This document shows, one piece after another, positions 35,160 to 49,599 of a DNA stretch of 64,000 bases. The notes below the pieces were generated by a model that did not search any database, had not been told where the DNA came from, and saw nothing but the letters and a program-made list of their open reading frames with translations. This DNA comes from Pontederia crassipes. Its lineage: Eukaryota > Streptophyta > Magnoliopsida > Commelinales > Pontederiaceae. Each line of letters starts with the position of its first letter. Position 1 is the stretch's first letter. A program made the position numbers and the translations under genes. Location of the stretch: NCBI GenBank assembly GCA_030549335.1, contig JAUKPH010000023.1, forward strand, positions 4,173,501-4,237,500. The letters run 5' to 3'.

Positions 35160-36645
35160 TCTTGGGGATTAGAGTCTTAGAGTTAGGTTCAAAGCTATAA
35201 GTTATAGGTACTTATTACAACCTTTGGGTGTCCTAAGAGGTGATAGAACTTCAGAACTTTAACTCTATTTCAAACCGAAGTTGAACCGTTACAATCAAAG
35301 ATAACGCTCTTGGGGATTAGAGTCATAGAGTTAGGTTCAAAGCTATAAGTTATAGATACTTATTACAACCTTTGGGTGTCCTAAGAGGTGATAGATCTTC
35401 AGAACTTTAACTCTATTTCAAACCGAAGTTGAACCGTTACAATCAAAGATAACGCTCTTGGGGATTAGAGTCTTAGAGTTAGGTTCAAAGCTATAAGTTA
35501 TACATACTTATGACATCCTTTGGGTGTCCTAAGAGGTGATAGATCTTTAGAACTTTAACTCTATTTCAAACCGAAGTTGAACCGTTACAATCAAAGATAA
35601 CGCTCTTGGGGATTAGAGTCTTAGAGTGAGGTTCAAAGCAATAAGTTATAGATACTTATTACGACCTTTGGGTGTTCTAAGAGGTGATAGATCTTTAGAA
35701 CTTTAACTCTATTTCAAACCGAAGTTGAACCGTTACAATCAAAGATAACGCTCTTGGGGATTAGAGTCTTAGAGTTAGGTTCAAAGCTATAAGTTATAGA
35801 TACTTATGACATCCTTTGGGTGTCCTAATGTGTGATAGATCTTTAGAACTTTAACTCTATTTCAAACCGAAGTTGAACCGTTACAATCAAAGATAACGCT
35901 CTTGGGGATTAGAGTCTTAGAGTTAGGTTCAAAGCTATAAGTTATAGGTACTTATTACAACCTTTGGGTGTCCTAAGAGGTGATAGAACTTCAGAACTTT
36001 AACTCTATTTCAAACCGAAGTTGAACCGTTACAATCAAAGATAACGCTCTTGGGGATTAGAGTCATAGAGTTAGGTTCAAAGCTATAAGTTATAGATACT
36101 TATTACAACCTTTGGGTGTCCTAAGAGGTGATAGATCTTCAGAACTTTAACTCTATTTCAAACCGAAGTTGAACCGTTACAATCAAAGATAACGCTCTTG
36201 GGGATTAGAGTCTTAGAGTTAGGTTCAAAGCTATAAGTTATACATACTTATGACATCCTTTGGGTGTCCTAAGAGGTGATAGATCTTTAGAACTTTAACT
36301 CTATTTCAAACCGAAGTTGAACCGTTACAATCAAAGATAACGCTCTTGGGGATTAGAGTCTTAGAGTGAGGTTCAAAGCAATAAGTTATAGATACTTATT
36401 ACGACCTTTGGGTGTTCTAAGAGGTGATAGATCTTTAGAACTTTAACTCTATTTCAAACCGAAGTTGAACCGTTACAATCAAAGATAACGCTCTTGGGGA
36501 TTAGAGTCTTAGAGTTAGGTTCAAAGCTATAAGTTATAGATACTTATGACATCCTTTGGGTGTCCTAAGGTGTGATAGATCTTTAGAACTTTAACTCTAT
36601 TTCAAACCGAAGTTGAACCGTTACAATCAAAGATAACGCTCTTGG
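35160..36645 (+). repeat. 5-monomer (740-bp) tandem duplication
   Basis: Private variants recur 740 bp apart: AGTCATAGAG at 35321 and 36061, ACGACCTTTGGGTGTTC at 35661 and 36401, and TAATGTGTGAT against TAAGGTGTGAT at 35826 and 36566. The last pair differs by one base, so the duplication is recent but not brand new. Edges are accurate to about one monomer. Confidence 0.85.
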
Positions 36646-39600
36646 GGATTAGAGTCTTAGAGTTAGGTTCAAAGCTATAAGTTATAGATACTTATTACAA
36701 CCTTTGGGTGTCCTAAGAGGTGATAGATCTTTAGAACTTTAACTCTATTTCAAACCGAAGTTGAACCGTTACAATCAAAGATAACGCTCTTGGGGATTAG
36801 AGTCTTAGAGTTAGGTTCAAAGCTATAAGTTATACATACTTATGACATCCTTTGGGTGTCCTAAGAGGTGATAGATCTTTAGAACTTTAACTCTATTTCA
36901 AACCGAAGTTGAACCGTTACAATCAAAGATAACGCTCTTGGGGATTAGAGTCTTAGAGTGAGGTTCAAAGCAATAAGTTATAGATACTTATTACAACCTT
37001 TGGGTGTCCTAAGAGGTGATAGATCTTTAGAACTTTAACTCTATTTCAAACCAAAGTTGAACCGTTACAATCAAAGATAACGCTCTTGGGGATTAGAGTC
37101 TTAGAGTTAGCTTCAAAGCAATAAGTTATAGATACTTATGACATCCTTTGGGTGTCCTAAGAGGTGATAGATCTTTAGAACTTTAACTCTACTTCAAACC
37201 GAAGTTGAACCGTTACAATCAAAGATAACGTTCTTGGGGATTAGAGTCTTAGAGTTAGGTTCAAAGCTATAAGTTATAGATACTTATGACATCCTTTGGG
37301 TGTCCTAAGAGGTGATAGAGCTTCATAACTTTAACTCTATTTCAAACCGAAGTTGAACCGTTACAATCAAAGATAATGCTCTTGGGGATTAGAGTCTTAG
37401 AGTTAGGTTCAAAGCAATAAGTTATAGATACTTATTACAACCTTTGGGTGTCCTAAGAGGTGATAGAACTTCAGAACTTTAACTCTATTTCAAACCGAAG
37501 TTGAACCGTACAATCAAAGATAACGCTCTTGGGGATTAGAGTCTTAGAGTTAGGTTCAAATTTATAAGTTATAGATACTTATGACATCCTTTGGGTGTCC
37601 TAAGAGGTGATAGATCTTTAGAACTTTAACTCTATTTCAAACCGAAGTTGAACCGTTACAATCAAAGATAACGCTCTTGGGGATTAGAGTCTTAGAGTTA
37701 GGTTCAAAGCTATAAGTTATAGATACTTATGACATCCTTTGGGTGTCCTAAGAGGTGATAGATCTTTAGAACTTTAACTCTATTTCAAACCGAAGTTGAA
37801 CCGTTACAATCAAAGATAACGCTCTTGGGGATTAGAGTCTTAGAGTTAGGTTCAAAGCTATAAGTTATAGATACTTATTACAAACTTTGGGTGTCCTAAG
37901 AGGCGATAGAGCTTCATAACTTTAACTCTATTTCAAACCGAAGTTGAACCGTTACAATCAAAGATAATGCTCTTGGGGATTAGAGTCTTAGAGTTAGGTT
38001 CAAAGCTATAAGTTATAGATACTTATTACAACCTTTGGGTGTCCTAAGAGGTGATAGATCTTTAGAACTTTAACTCTATTTCAAACCGAAGTTGAACCGT
38101 TACAATCAAAGATAACGCTCTTGGGGATTAGAGTCTTAGAGTTAGGTTCAAAGCAATAAGTTATAGATACTTATTACAACCTTTGGGTGTCCTAAGAGGT
38201 GATAGATCTTTAGAACTTTAACTCTATTTCAAACCGAAGTTGAACCGTTACAATCAAAGATAACGCTCTTGGGGATTAGAGTCTTAGAGTTAGGTTCAAA
38301 GCTATAAGTTATAGGTACTTATTACAACCTTTGGGTGTCCTAAGAGGTGATAGAACTTCAGAACTTTAACTCTATTTCAAACCGAAGTTGAACCGTTACA
38401 ATCAAAGATAACGCTCTTGGGGATTAGAGTCTTAGAGTTAGGTTCAAAGCTATAAGTTATAGATACTTATTACAACCTTTGGGTGTCCTAAGAGGTGATA
38501 GATCTTTAGAACTTTAACTCTATTTCAAACCGAAGTTGAACCGTTACAATCAAAGATAACGCTCTTGGGGATTAGAGTCTTAGAGTTAGGTTCAAAGCTA
38601 TAAGTTATACATACTTATGACATCCTTTGGGTGTCCTAAGAGGTGATAGATCTTTAGAACTTTAACTCTATTTCAAACCGAAGTTGAACCGTTACAATCA
38701 AAGATAACGCTCTTGGGGATTAGAGTCTTAGAGTGAGGTTCAAAGCTATAAGTTATAGGTACTTATTACAACCTTTGGGTGTCCTAAGAGGTGATAGAAC
38801 TTCAGAACTTTAACTCTATTTCAAACCGAAGTTGAACCGTTACAATCAAAGATAACGCTCTTGGGGATTAGAGTCTTAGAGTTAGGTTCAAAGCTATAAG
38901 TTATAGATACTTATTACAACCTTTGGGTGTCCTAAGAGGTGATAGATCTTTAGAACTTTAACTCTATTTCAAACCGAAGTTGAACCGTTACAATCAAAGA
39001 TAACGCTCTTGGGGATTAGAGTCTTAGAGTTAGGTTCAAAGCTATAAGTTATACATACTTATGACATCCTTTGGGTGTCCTAAGAGGTGATAGATCTTTA
39101 GAACTTTAACTCTATTTCAAACCGAAGTTGAACCGTTACAATCAAAGATAACGCTCTTGGGAATTAGAGTCTTAGAGTTAGGTTCAAAGCTATAAGTTAT
39201 ACATAATTATGACATCCTTTGGGTGTCCTAAGAGGTGATAGATCTTTTGAACTTTAACTCTATTTCAAACCGAAGTTGAACCGTTACAATCAAAGATAAC
39301 GCTCTTGGGGATTAGAGTCTTAGAGTTAGGTTCAAAGCTATAAGTTATAGATACTTATGACATCCTTTGGGTGTCCTAAGAGGTGATAGAGCTTCATAAC
39401 TTTAACTCTATTTCAAACCGAAGTTGAACCGTTACAATCAAAGATACCGTTCTTGGGGATTAGAGTCTTAGAGTTAGGTTCAAAGCTATAAGTTATAGAT
39501 ACTTATGACATTCTTTGGGTGTCCTAAGAGGTGATAGAGCTTCATAACTTTAACTCTATTTCAAACCGAAGTTGAACCGTTACAATCAAAGATTATGCTC

Positions 39601-40299
39601 TTGGGGATTAGAGTCTTAGAGTTAGGTTCAAAGCTATAAGTTATAGATACTTATTACAACCGTTGGGTGTCCTAAGAGGTGATAGATCTTTAGAACTTTA
39701 ACTCTATTTCAAACCGAAGTTGAACCGTTACAATCAAAGATAACGCTCTTGGGGATTAGAGTCTTAGAGTTAGGTTCAAAGCAATAAGTTATAGATACTT
39801 ATTACAACCTTTGGGTGTCCTAAGAGGTGATAGATCTTTAGAACTTTAACTCTATTTCAAACCGAAGTTGAACCGTTACAATCAAAGATAACGCTCTTGG
39901 GGATTAGAGTCTTAGAGTTAGGTTCAAAGCTATAAGTTATAGATACTTATTACAACCTTTGGGTGTCCTAAGAGGTGATAGATCTTTAGAACTTTAACTC
40001 TATTTCAAACCGAAGTTGAACCGTTACAATCAAAGATAACGCTCTTGGGAATTAGAGTCTTAGAGTTAGGTTCAAAGCTATAAGTTATACATAATTATGA
40101 CATCCTTTGGGTGTCCTAAGAGGTGATAGATCTTTTGAACTTTAACTCTATTTCAAACCGAAGTTGAACCGTTACAATCAAAGATAACGCTCTTGGGGAT
40201 TAGAGTCTTAGAGTTAGGTTCAAAGCTATAAGTTATAGATACTTATGACATCCTTTGGGTGTCCTAAGAGGTGATAGAGCTTCATAACTTTAACTCTAT

Positions 40300-43200
40300 T
40301 TCAAACCGAAGTTGAACCGTTACAATCAAAGATAATGCTCTTGGGGATTAGAGTCTTAGAGTTAGGTTCAAAGCTATAAGTTATAGATACTTATTACAAC
40401 CTTTGGGTGTCCTAAGAGGTGATAGATCTTTAGAACTTTAACTCTATTTCAAACCGAAGTTGAACCGTTACAATCAAAGATAACGCTCTTGGGGATTAGA
40501 GTCTTAGAGTTAGGTTCAAAGCAATAAGTTATAGATACTTATTACAACCTTTGGGTGTCCTAAGAGGTGATAGATCTTTAGAACTTTAACTCTATTTCAA
40601 ACCGAAGTTGAACCGTTACAATCAAAGATAACGCTCTTGGGGATTAGAGTCTTAGAGTTAGGTTCAAAGCTATAAGTTATAGGTACTTATTACAACCTTT
40701 GGGTGTCCTAAGAGGTGATAGAACTTCAGAACTTTAACTCTATTTCAAACCGAAGTTGAACCGTTACAATCAAAGATAACGCTCTTGGGGATTAGAGTCT
40801 TAGAGTTAGGTTCAAAGCTATAAGTTATAGATACTTATTACAACCTTTGTGTGTCCTAAGAGGTGATAGATCTTTAGAACTTTAACTCTATTTCAAACCG
40901 AAGTTGAACCGTTACAATCAAAGATAACGCTCTTGGGGATTAGAGTCTTAGAGTTAGGTTCAAAGCTATAAGTTATACATACTTATGACATCCTTTGGGT
41001 GTCCTAAGAGGTGATAGATCTTTAGAACTTTAACTCTATTTCAAACCGAAGTTGAGCCGTTACAATCAAAGATAACGCTCTTGGGGATAAGAGTCTTAGA
41101 GTGAGGTTCAAAGCTATAAGTTATACATACTTATTACAACCTTTGGGTGTCCTAAGAGGTGATAGATCTTTAGAACTTTAACTCTATTTCAAGCCGAAGT
41201 TGAACCGTTACAATCAAAGATAACGCTCTTGGGGATTAGAGTCTTAGAGTGAGGTTCAAAGCAATAAGTTATAGATACTTATTACAACCATTGGGTGTCC
41301 TAAGAGGTGATAGATCTTCAGAACTTTAACTCTATTTCAAACCGAAGTTGAACCGTTACAATCAAAGATAACGCTCTTGGGGATTAGAGTCTTAGAGTTA
41401 GCTTCAAAGCTATAAGTTATAGATACTTATGACATCCTTTGGGTGTACTAAGAGGTGATAGATCTTTAGAACTTTAACTCTACTTCAAACCGAAGTTGAA
41501 CCGTTACAATCAAAGATAACGTTCTTGGGGATTAGAGTCTTAGAGTTAGGTTCAAAGCTATAAGTTATAGATACTTATGACATCCTTTGGGTGTCCTAAG
41601 AGGTGATAGAGCTTCATAACTTTAACTCTATTTCAAACCGAAGTTGAACCGTTACAATCAAAGATAATGCTCTTGGGGATTAGAGTCTTAGAGTTAGGTT
41701 CAAATCTATAAGTTATAGATACTTATTACAACCTTTGGGTGTCCTAAGAGGTGATAGATCTTTAGAACTTTAACTCTATTTCAAACCGAAGTTGAACCGT
41801 TACAATCAAAGATAACGCTCTTGGGGATTAGAGTCTTAGAGTTAGGTTCAAAGCTATAAGTTATAGATACTTATTACAACCTTTGGGTGTCCTAAGAGGT
41901 GAAAGATCTTTAGAACTTTAACTCTATTTCAAACCGAAGTTGAACCGTTACAATCAAAGATAACGCTCTTGGGGATTAGAGTCTTAGAGTTAGGTTCAAA
42001 GCAATAAGTTATAGATACTTATTACAACCTTTGGGTGTCCTAAGAGGTGATAGATCTTTAGAACTTTAACTCTATTTCAAACCGAAGTTGAACCGTTACA
42101 ATCAAAGATAACGCTCTTGGGGATTAGAGTCTTAGAGTTAGGTTCAAAGCAATAAGTTATAGATACTTATTACAACCTTTGGGTGTCCTAAGAGGTGATA
42201 GATCTTTAGAACTTTAACTCTATTTCAAACCGAAGTTGAACCGTTACAATCAAAGATAACGCTCTTGGGGATTAGAGTCTTAGAGTTAGGTTCAAAGCTA
42301 TAAGTTATAGATACTTATTACAACCTTTGGGTGTCCTAAGAGGTGATAGATCTTTAGAACTTTAACTCTATTTCAAACCGAAGTTGAACCGTTACAATCA
42401 AAGATAACGCTCTTGGGAATTAGAGTCTTAGAGTTAGGTTCAAAGCTATAAGTTATACATAATTATGACATCCTTCGGGTGTCCTAAGAGGTGATAGATC
42501 TTTTGAACTTTAACTCTATTTCAAACCGAAGTTGAACCGTTACAATCAAAGATAACGCTCTTGGGGATTAGAGTCTTAGAGTTAGGTTCAAAGCTATAAG
42601 TTATAGATACTTATGACATCCTTTGGGTGTCCTAAGAGGTGATAGAGCTTCATAACTTTAACTCTATTTCAAACCGAAGTTGAACCGTTACAATCAAAGA
42701 TAATGCTCTTGGGGATTAGAGTCTTAGAGTTAGGTTCAAAGCTATAAGTTATAGATACTTATTACAACCTTTGGGTGTCCTAAGAGGTGATAGATCTTTA
42801 GAACTTTAACTCTATTTCAAACCGAAGTTGAACCGTTACAATCAAAGATAACGCTCTTGGGGATTAGAGTCTTAGAGTTAGGTTCAAAGCAATAAGTTAT
42901 AGATACTTATTACAACCTTTGGGTGTCCTAAGAGGTGATAGATCTTTAGAACTTTAACTCTATTTCAAACCGAAGTTGAACCGTTACAATCAAAGATAAC
43001 GCTCTTGGGGATTAGAGTCTTAGAGTTAGGTTCAAAGCTATAAGTTATAGATACTTATTACAACCATTGGGTGTCCTAAGAGGTGATAGATCTTCAGAAC
43101 TTTAACTCTATTTCAAACCGAAGTTGAACCGTTACAATCAAAGATAACGCTCTTGGGGATTAGAGTCTTAGAGTTAGCTTCAAAGCTATAAGTTATAGAT

Positions 43201-45600
43201 ACTTATGACATCCTTTGGGTGTACTAAGAGGTGATAGATCTTTAGAACTTTAACTCTATTTCAAACCGAAGTTGAACCGTTACAATCAAAGATAATGCTC
43301 TTGGGGATTAGAGTCTTAGAGTTAGGTTCAAAGCTATAAGTTATAGATACTTATTACAACCTTTGGGTGTCCTAAGAGGTGATAGATCTTTAGAACTTTA
43401 ACTCTATTTCAAACCGAAGTTGAACCGTTACAATCAAAGATAACGCTCTTGGGGATTAGAGTCTTAGACTTAGGTTCAAAGCTATAAGTGATACATACTT
43501 ATGACATCCTTTGGGTGTCCTAAGAGGTGATAGATCTTTAGAACTTTAACTCTATTTCAAACCGAAGTTGAACCGTTACAATCAAAGATAACGCTCTTGG
43601 GGATAAGAGTCTTAGAGTGAGGTTCAAAGCTATAAGTTATAGATACTTATTACAACCTTTGGGTGTCCTAAGAGGTGATAGATCTTTAGAACTTTAACTC
43701 TATTTCAAGCCGAAGTTGAACCGTTACAATCAAAGATAACGCTCTTGGGGATTAGAGTCTTAGAGTGAGGTTCAAAGCAATAAGTTATAGATACTTATTA
43801 CAACCATTGGGTGTCCTAAGAGGTGATAGATCTTCAGAACTTTAACTCTATTTCAAACCGAAGTTGAACCGTTACAATCAAAGATAACGCTCTTGGGGAT
43901 TAGAGTCTTAGAGTTAGCTTCAAAGCTATAAGTTATAGATACTTATGACATCCTTTGGGTGTACTAAGAGGTGATAGATCTTTAGAACTTTAACTCTATT
44001 TCAAACCGAAGTTGAACCGTTACAATCAAAGATAATGCTCTTGGGGATTAGAGTCTTAGAGTTAGGTTCAAAGCTATAAGTTATAGATACTTATTACAAC
44101 CTTTGGGTGTCCTAAGAGGTGATAGATCTTTAGAACTTTAACTCTATTTCAAACCGAAGTTGAACCGTTACAATCAAAGATAACGCTCTTGGGGATTAGA
44201 GTCTTAGAGTTAGGTTCAAAGCAATAAGTTATAGATACTTATTACAACCTTTGGGTGTCCTAAGAGGTGATAGATCTTTAGAACTTTAACTCTATTTCAA
44301 ACCGAAGTTGAACCGTTACAATCAAAGATAACGCTCTTGGGGATTAGAGTCTTAGAGTTAGGTTCAAAGCTATAAGTTATAGGTACTTATTACAACCTTT
44401 GGGTGTCCTAAGAGGTGATAGAACTTCAGAACTTTAACTCTATTTCAAACCGAAGTTGAACCGTTACAATCAAAGATAACGCTCTTGGGGATTAGAGTCT
44501 TAGAGTTAGGTTCAAAGCTATAAGTTATAGATACTTATTACAACCTTTGTGTGTCCTAAGAGGTGATAGATCTTTAGAACTTTAACTCTATTTCAAACCG
44601 AAGTTGAACCGTTACAATCAAAGATAACGCTCTTGGGGATTAGAGTCTTAGAGTTAGGTTCAAAGCTATAAGTTATACATACTTATGACATCCTTTGGGT
44701 GTCCTAAGAGGTGATAGATCTTTAGAACTTTAACTCTATTTCAAACCGAAGTTGAGCCGTTACAATCAAAGATAACGCTCTTGGGGATAAGAGTCTTAGA
44801 GTGAGGTTCAAAGCTATAAGTTATACATACTTATTACAACCTTTGGGTGTCCTAAGAGGTGATAGATCTTTAGAACTTTAACTCTATTTCAAGCCGAAGT
44901 TGAACCGTTACAATCAAAGATAACGCTCTTGGGGATTAGAGTCTTAGAGTGAGGTTCAAAGCAATAAGTTATAGATACTTATTACAACCATTGGGTGTCC
45001 TAAGAGGTGATAGATCTTCAGAACTTTAACTCTATTTCAAACCGAAGTTGAACCGTTACAATCAAAGATAACGCTCTTGGGGATTAGAGTCTTAGAGTTA
45101 GCTTCAAAGCTATAAGTTATAGATACTTATGACATCCTTTGGGTGTACTAAGAGGTGATAGATCTTTAGAACTTTAACTCTACTTCAAACCGAAGTTGAA
45201 CCGTTACAATCAAAGATAACGTTCTTGGGGATTAGAGTCTTAGAGTTAGGTTCAAAGCTATAAGTTATAGATACTTATGACATCCTTTGGGTGTCCTAAG
45301 AGGTGATAGAGCTTCATAACTTTAACTCTATTTCAAACCGAAGTTGAACCGTTACAATCAAAGATAATGCTCTTGGGGATTAGAGTCTTAGAGTTAGGTT
45401 CAAATCTATAAGTTATAGATACTTATTACAACCTTTGGGTGTCCTAAGAGGTGATAGATCTTTAGAACTTTAACTCTATTTCAAACCGAAGTTGAACCGT
45501 TACAATCAAAGATAACGCTCTTGGGGATTAGAGTCTTAGAGTTAGGTTCAAAGCTATAAGTTATAGATACTTATTACAACCTTTGGGTGTCCTAAGAGGT
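40300..45600 (+). repeat. 25-monomer (3.7-kb) duplication
   Basis: GTTGAGCCGT occurs at 41051 and 44751, and CAACCTTTGTGTGTCC at 40841 and 44541, each pair exactly 3700 bp (25 x 148) apart, with the same surrounding monomer order. The first copy has a private GTGAAAGATC near 41900 that the second lacks. Edges are approximate. Confidence 0.75.
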
Positions 45601-45999
45601 GATAGATCTTTAGAACTTTAACTCTATTTCAAACCGAAGTTGAACCGTTACAATCAAAGATAACGCTCTTGGGGATTAGAGTCTTAGAGTTAGGTTCAAA
45701 GCAATAAGTTATAGATACTTATTACAACCTTTGGGTGTCCTAAGAGGTGATAGATCTTTAGAACTTTAACTCTATTTCAAACCGAAGTTGAACCGTTACA
45801 ATCAAAGATAACGCTCTTGGGGATTAGAGTCTTAGAGTTAGGTTCAAAGCTATAAGTTATAGATACTTATGACATCCTTTGGGTGTCCTAAGAGGTGATA
45901 GATCTTTAGAACTTTAACTCTATTTCAAACCGAAGTTGAACCGTTACGATCAAAGATAACGCTCTTGGGGATTAGAGTCTTAGAGTTAGGTTCAAAGCT

Positions 46000-48560
46000 A
46001 TAAGTTATAGATACTTATTACAACCTTTGGGTGTCCTAAGAGGTGATAGATCTTTAGAACTTTAACTCTATTTCAAACCGAAGTTGAACCGTTACAATCA
46101 AAGATAACGCTCTTGGGGATTAGAGTCTTAGAGTTAGGTTCAAAGCTATAAGTTATAGGTACTTATTACAACCTTTGGGTGTCCTAAGAGGTGATATAAC
46201 TTCAGAACTTTAACTCTATTTCAAACCGAAGTTGAACCGTTACAATCAAAGATAACGCTCTTGGGGATTAGAGTCTTAGAGTTAGGTTCAAAGCTATAAG
46301 TTATACATACTTATGACATCCTTTGGGTGTCCTAAGACGTGATAGATCTTTAGAACTTTAACTCTATTTCAAACCGAAGTTGAACCGTTACAATCAAAGA
46401 TAACGCTCTTGGGGATTAGAGTCTTAGAGTGAGGTTCAAAGCAATAAGTTATAGATACTTATTACAACCTTTGGGTGTCCTAAGAGGTGATAGATCTTTA
46501 GAACTTTAACTCTATTTCAAACCGAAGTTGAACCGTTACAATCAAAGATAACGTTCTTGGGGATTAGAGTCTTAGAGTTAGCTTCAAAGCTATAAGTTAT
46601 AGATACTTATGACATCCTTTGGGTGTCCTAAGAGGTGATAGAGCTTCATAACTTTAACTCTATTTCAAACCGAAGTTGAACCGTTACAATCAAAGATAAT
46701 GCTCTTGGGGATTAGAGTCTTAGAGTTAGGTTCAAAGCTATAAGTTATAGATACTTATTACAACCTTTGGGTGTCCTAAGAGGTGATAGATCTTTAGAAC
46801 TTTAACTCTATTTCAAACCGAAGTTGAACCGTTACGATCAAAGATAACGCTCTTGGGGATTAGAGTCTTAGAGTTAGGTTCAAAGCTATAAGTTATAGAT
46901 ACTTATTACAACCTTTGGGTGTCCTAAGAGGTGATAGATCTTTAGAACTTTAACTCTATTTCAAACCGAAGTTGAACCGTTACAATCAAAGATAACGCTC
47001 TTGGGGATTAGAGTCTTAGAGTTAGGTTCAAAGCTATAAGTTATAGGTACTTATTACAACCTTTGGGTGTCCTAAGAGGTGATAGAACTTCAGAACTTTA
47101 ACTCTATTTCAAACCGAAGTTGAACCGTTACAATCAAAGATAACGCTCTTGGGGATTAGAGTCTTAGAGTTAGGTTCAAAGCTATAAGTTATAGATACTT
47201 ATTACAACCTTTGGGTGTCCTAAGAGGTGATAGATCTTTAGAACTTTAACTCTATTTCAAACCGAAGTTGAACCGTTACAATCAAAGATAACGCTCTTGG
47301 GGATTAGAGTCTTAGAGTTAGGTTCAAAGCTATAAGTTATAGGTACTTATTACAACCTTTGGGTGTCCTAAGAGGTGATATAACTTCAGAACTTTAACTC
47401 TATTTCAAACCGAAGTTGAACCGTTACAATCAAAGATAACGCTCTTGGGGATTAGAGTCTTAGAGTTAGGTTCAAAGCTATAAGTTATACATACTTATGA
47501 CATCCTTTGGGTGTCCTAAGACGTGATAGATCTTTAGAACTTTAACTCTATTTCAAACCGAAGTTGAACCGTTACAATCAAAGATAACGCTCTTGGGGAT
47601 TAGAGTCTTAGAGTGAGGTTCAAAGCAATAAGTTATAGATACTTATTACAACCTTTGGGTGTCCTAAGAGGTGATAGATCTTTAGAACTTTAACTCTATT
47701 TCAAACCGAAGTTGAACCGTTACAATCAAAGATAACGTTCTTGGGGATTAGAGTCTTAGAGTTAGCTTCAAAGCTATAAGTTATAGATACTTATGACATC
47801 CTTTGGGTGTCCTAAGAGGTGATAGAGCTTCATAACTTTAACTCTATTTCAAACCGAAGTTGAACCGTTACAATCAAAGATAATGCTCTTGGGGATTAGA
47901 GTCTTAGAGTTAGGTTCAAAGCTATAAGTTATAGATACTTATTACAACCTTTGGGTGTCCTAAGAGGTGATAGATCTTTAGAACTTTAACTCTATTTCAA
48001 ACCGAAGTTGAACCGTTACGATCAAAGATAACGCTCTTGGGGATTAGAGTCTTAGAGTTAGGTTCAAAGCTATAAGTTATAGATACTTATTACAACCTTT
48101 GGGTGTCCTAAGAGGTGATAGATCTTTAGAACTTTAACTCTATTTCAAACCGAAGTTGAACCGTTACAATCAAAGATAACGCTCTTGGGGATTAGAGTCT
48201 TAGAGTTAGGTTCAAAGCTATAAGTTATAGGTACTTATTACAACCTTTGGGTGTCCTAAGAGGTGATAGAACTTCAGAACTTTAACTCTATTTCAAACCG
48301 AAGTTGAACCGTTACAATCAAAGATAACGCTCTTGGGGATTAGAGTCTTAGAGTTAGGTTCAAAGCTATAAGTTATACATACTTATGACATCCTTTGGGT
48401 GTCCTAAGACGTGATAGATCTTTAGAACTTTAACTCTATTTCAAACCGAAGTTGAACCGTTACAATCAAAGATAACGCTCTTGGGGATTAGAGTCTTAGA
48501 GTGAGGTTCAAAGCAATAAGTTATAGATACTTATTACAACCTTTGGGTGTCCTAAGAGGT
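46000..48560 (+). repeat. 8- and 6-monomer duplications
   Basis: GATATAACTTCAG occurs at about 46193 and 47377 (1184 bp, 8 monomers). AAGACGTGATAG occurs near 46335, 47519 and 48407 (1184 and 888 bp, 8 and 6 monomers). The blocks between are near-identical, which points to recent unequal exchange. Confidence 0.8.
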
Positions 48561-49599
48561 GATAGATCTTTAGAACTTTAACTCTATTTCAAACCGAAGT
48601 TGAACCGTTACAATCAAAGATAACGTTCTTGGGGATTAGAGTCTTAGAGTTAGCTTCAAAGCTATAAGTTATAGATACTTATTACAACCTTTGGGTGTCC
48701 TAAGAGGTGATAGATCTTTAGAACTTTAACTCTATTTCAAACCGAAGTTGAACCGTTACAATCAAAGATAACGCTCTTGGGAATTAGAGTCTTAGAGTTA
48801 GGTTCAAAGCTATAAGTTATACATAATTATGACATCCTTTGGGTGTCCTAAGAGGTGATAGATCTTTTGAACTTTAACTCTATTTCAAACCGAAGTTGAA
48901 CCGTTACAATCAAAGATAACGCTCTTGGGGATTAGAGTCTTAGAGTTAGGTTCAAAGCTATAAGTTATACATAATTATGACATCCTTTGGGTGTCCTAAG
49001 AGGTGATAGATCTTTAGAACTTTAACTCTATTTCAAACCAAAGTTGAACCGTTACAATCAAAGATAACGCTCTTGGGGATTAGAGTCTTAGAGTTAGCTT
49101 CAAAGCAATAAGTTATAGATACTTATGACATCCTTTGGGTGTCCTAAGAGGTGATAGATCTTTAGAACTTTAACTCTACTTCAAACCGAAGTTGAACCGT
49201 TACAATCAAAGATAACGTTCTTGGGGATTAGAGTCTTAGAGTTAGGTTCAAAGCTATAAGTTATAGATACTTATGACATCCTTTGGGTGTCCTAAGAGGT
49301 GATAGAGCTTCATAACTTTAACTCTATTTCAAACCGAAGTTGAACCGTTACAATCAAAGATAATGCTCTTGGGGATTAGAGTCTTAGAGTTAGGTTCAAA
49401 GCTATAAGTTATAGATACTTATTACAACCTTTGGGTGTCCTAAGAGGTGATAGATCTTTAGAACTTTAACTCTATTTCAAACCGAAGTTGAACCGTTACG
49501 ATCAAAGATAACGCTCTTGGGGATTAGAGTCTTAGAGTTAGGTTCAAAGCTATAAGTTATAGATACTTATTACAACCTTTGGGTGTCCTAAGAGGTGAT

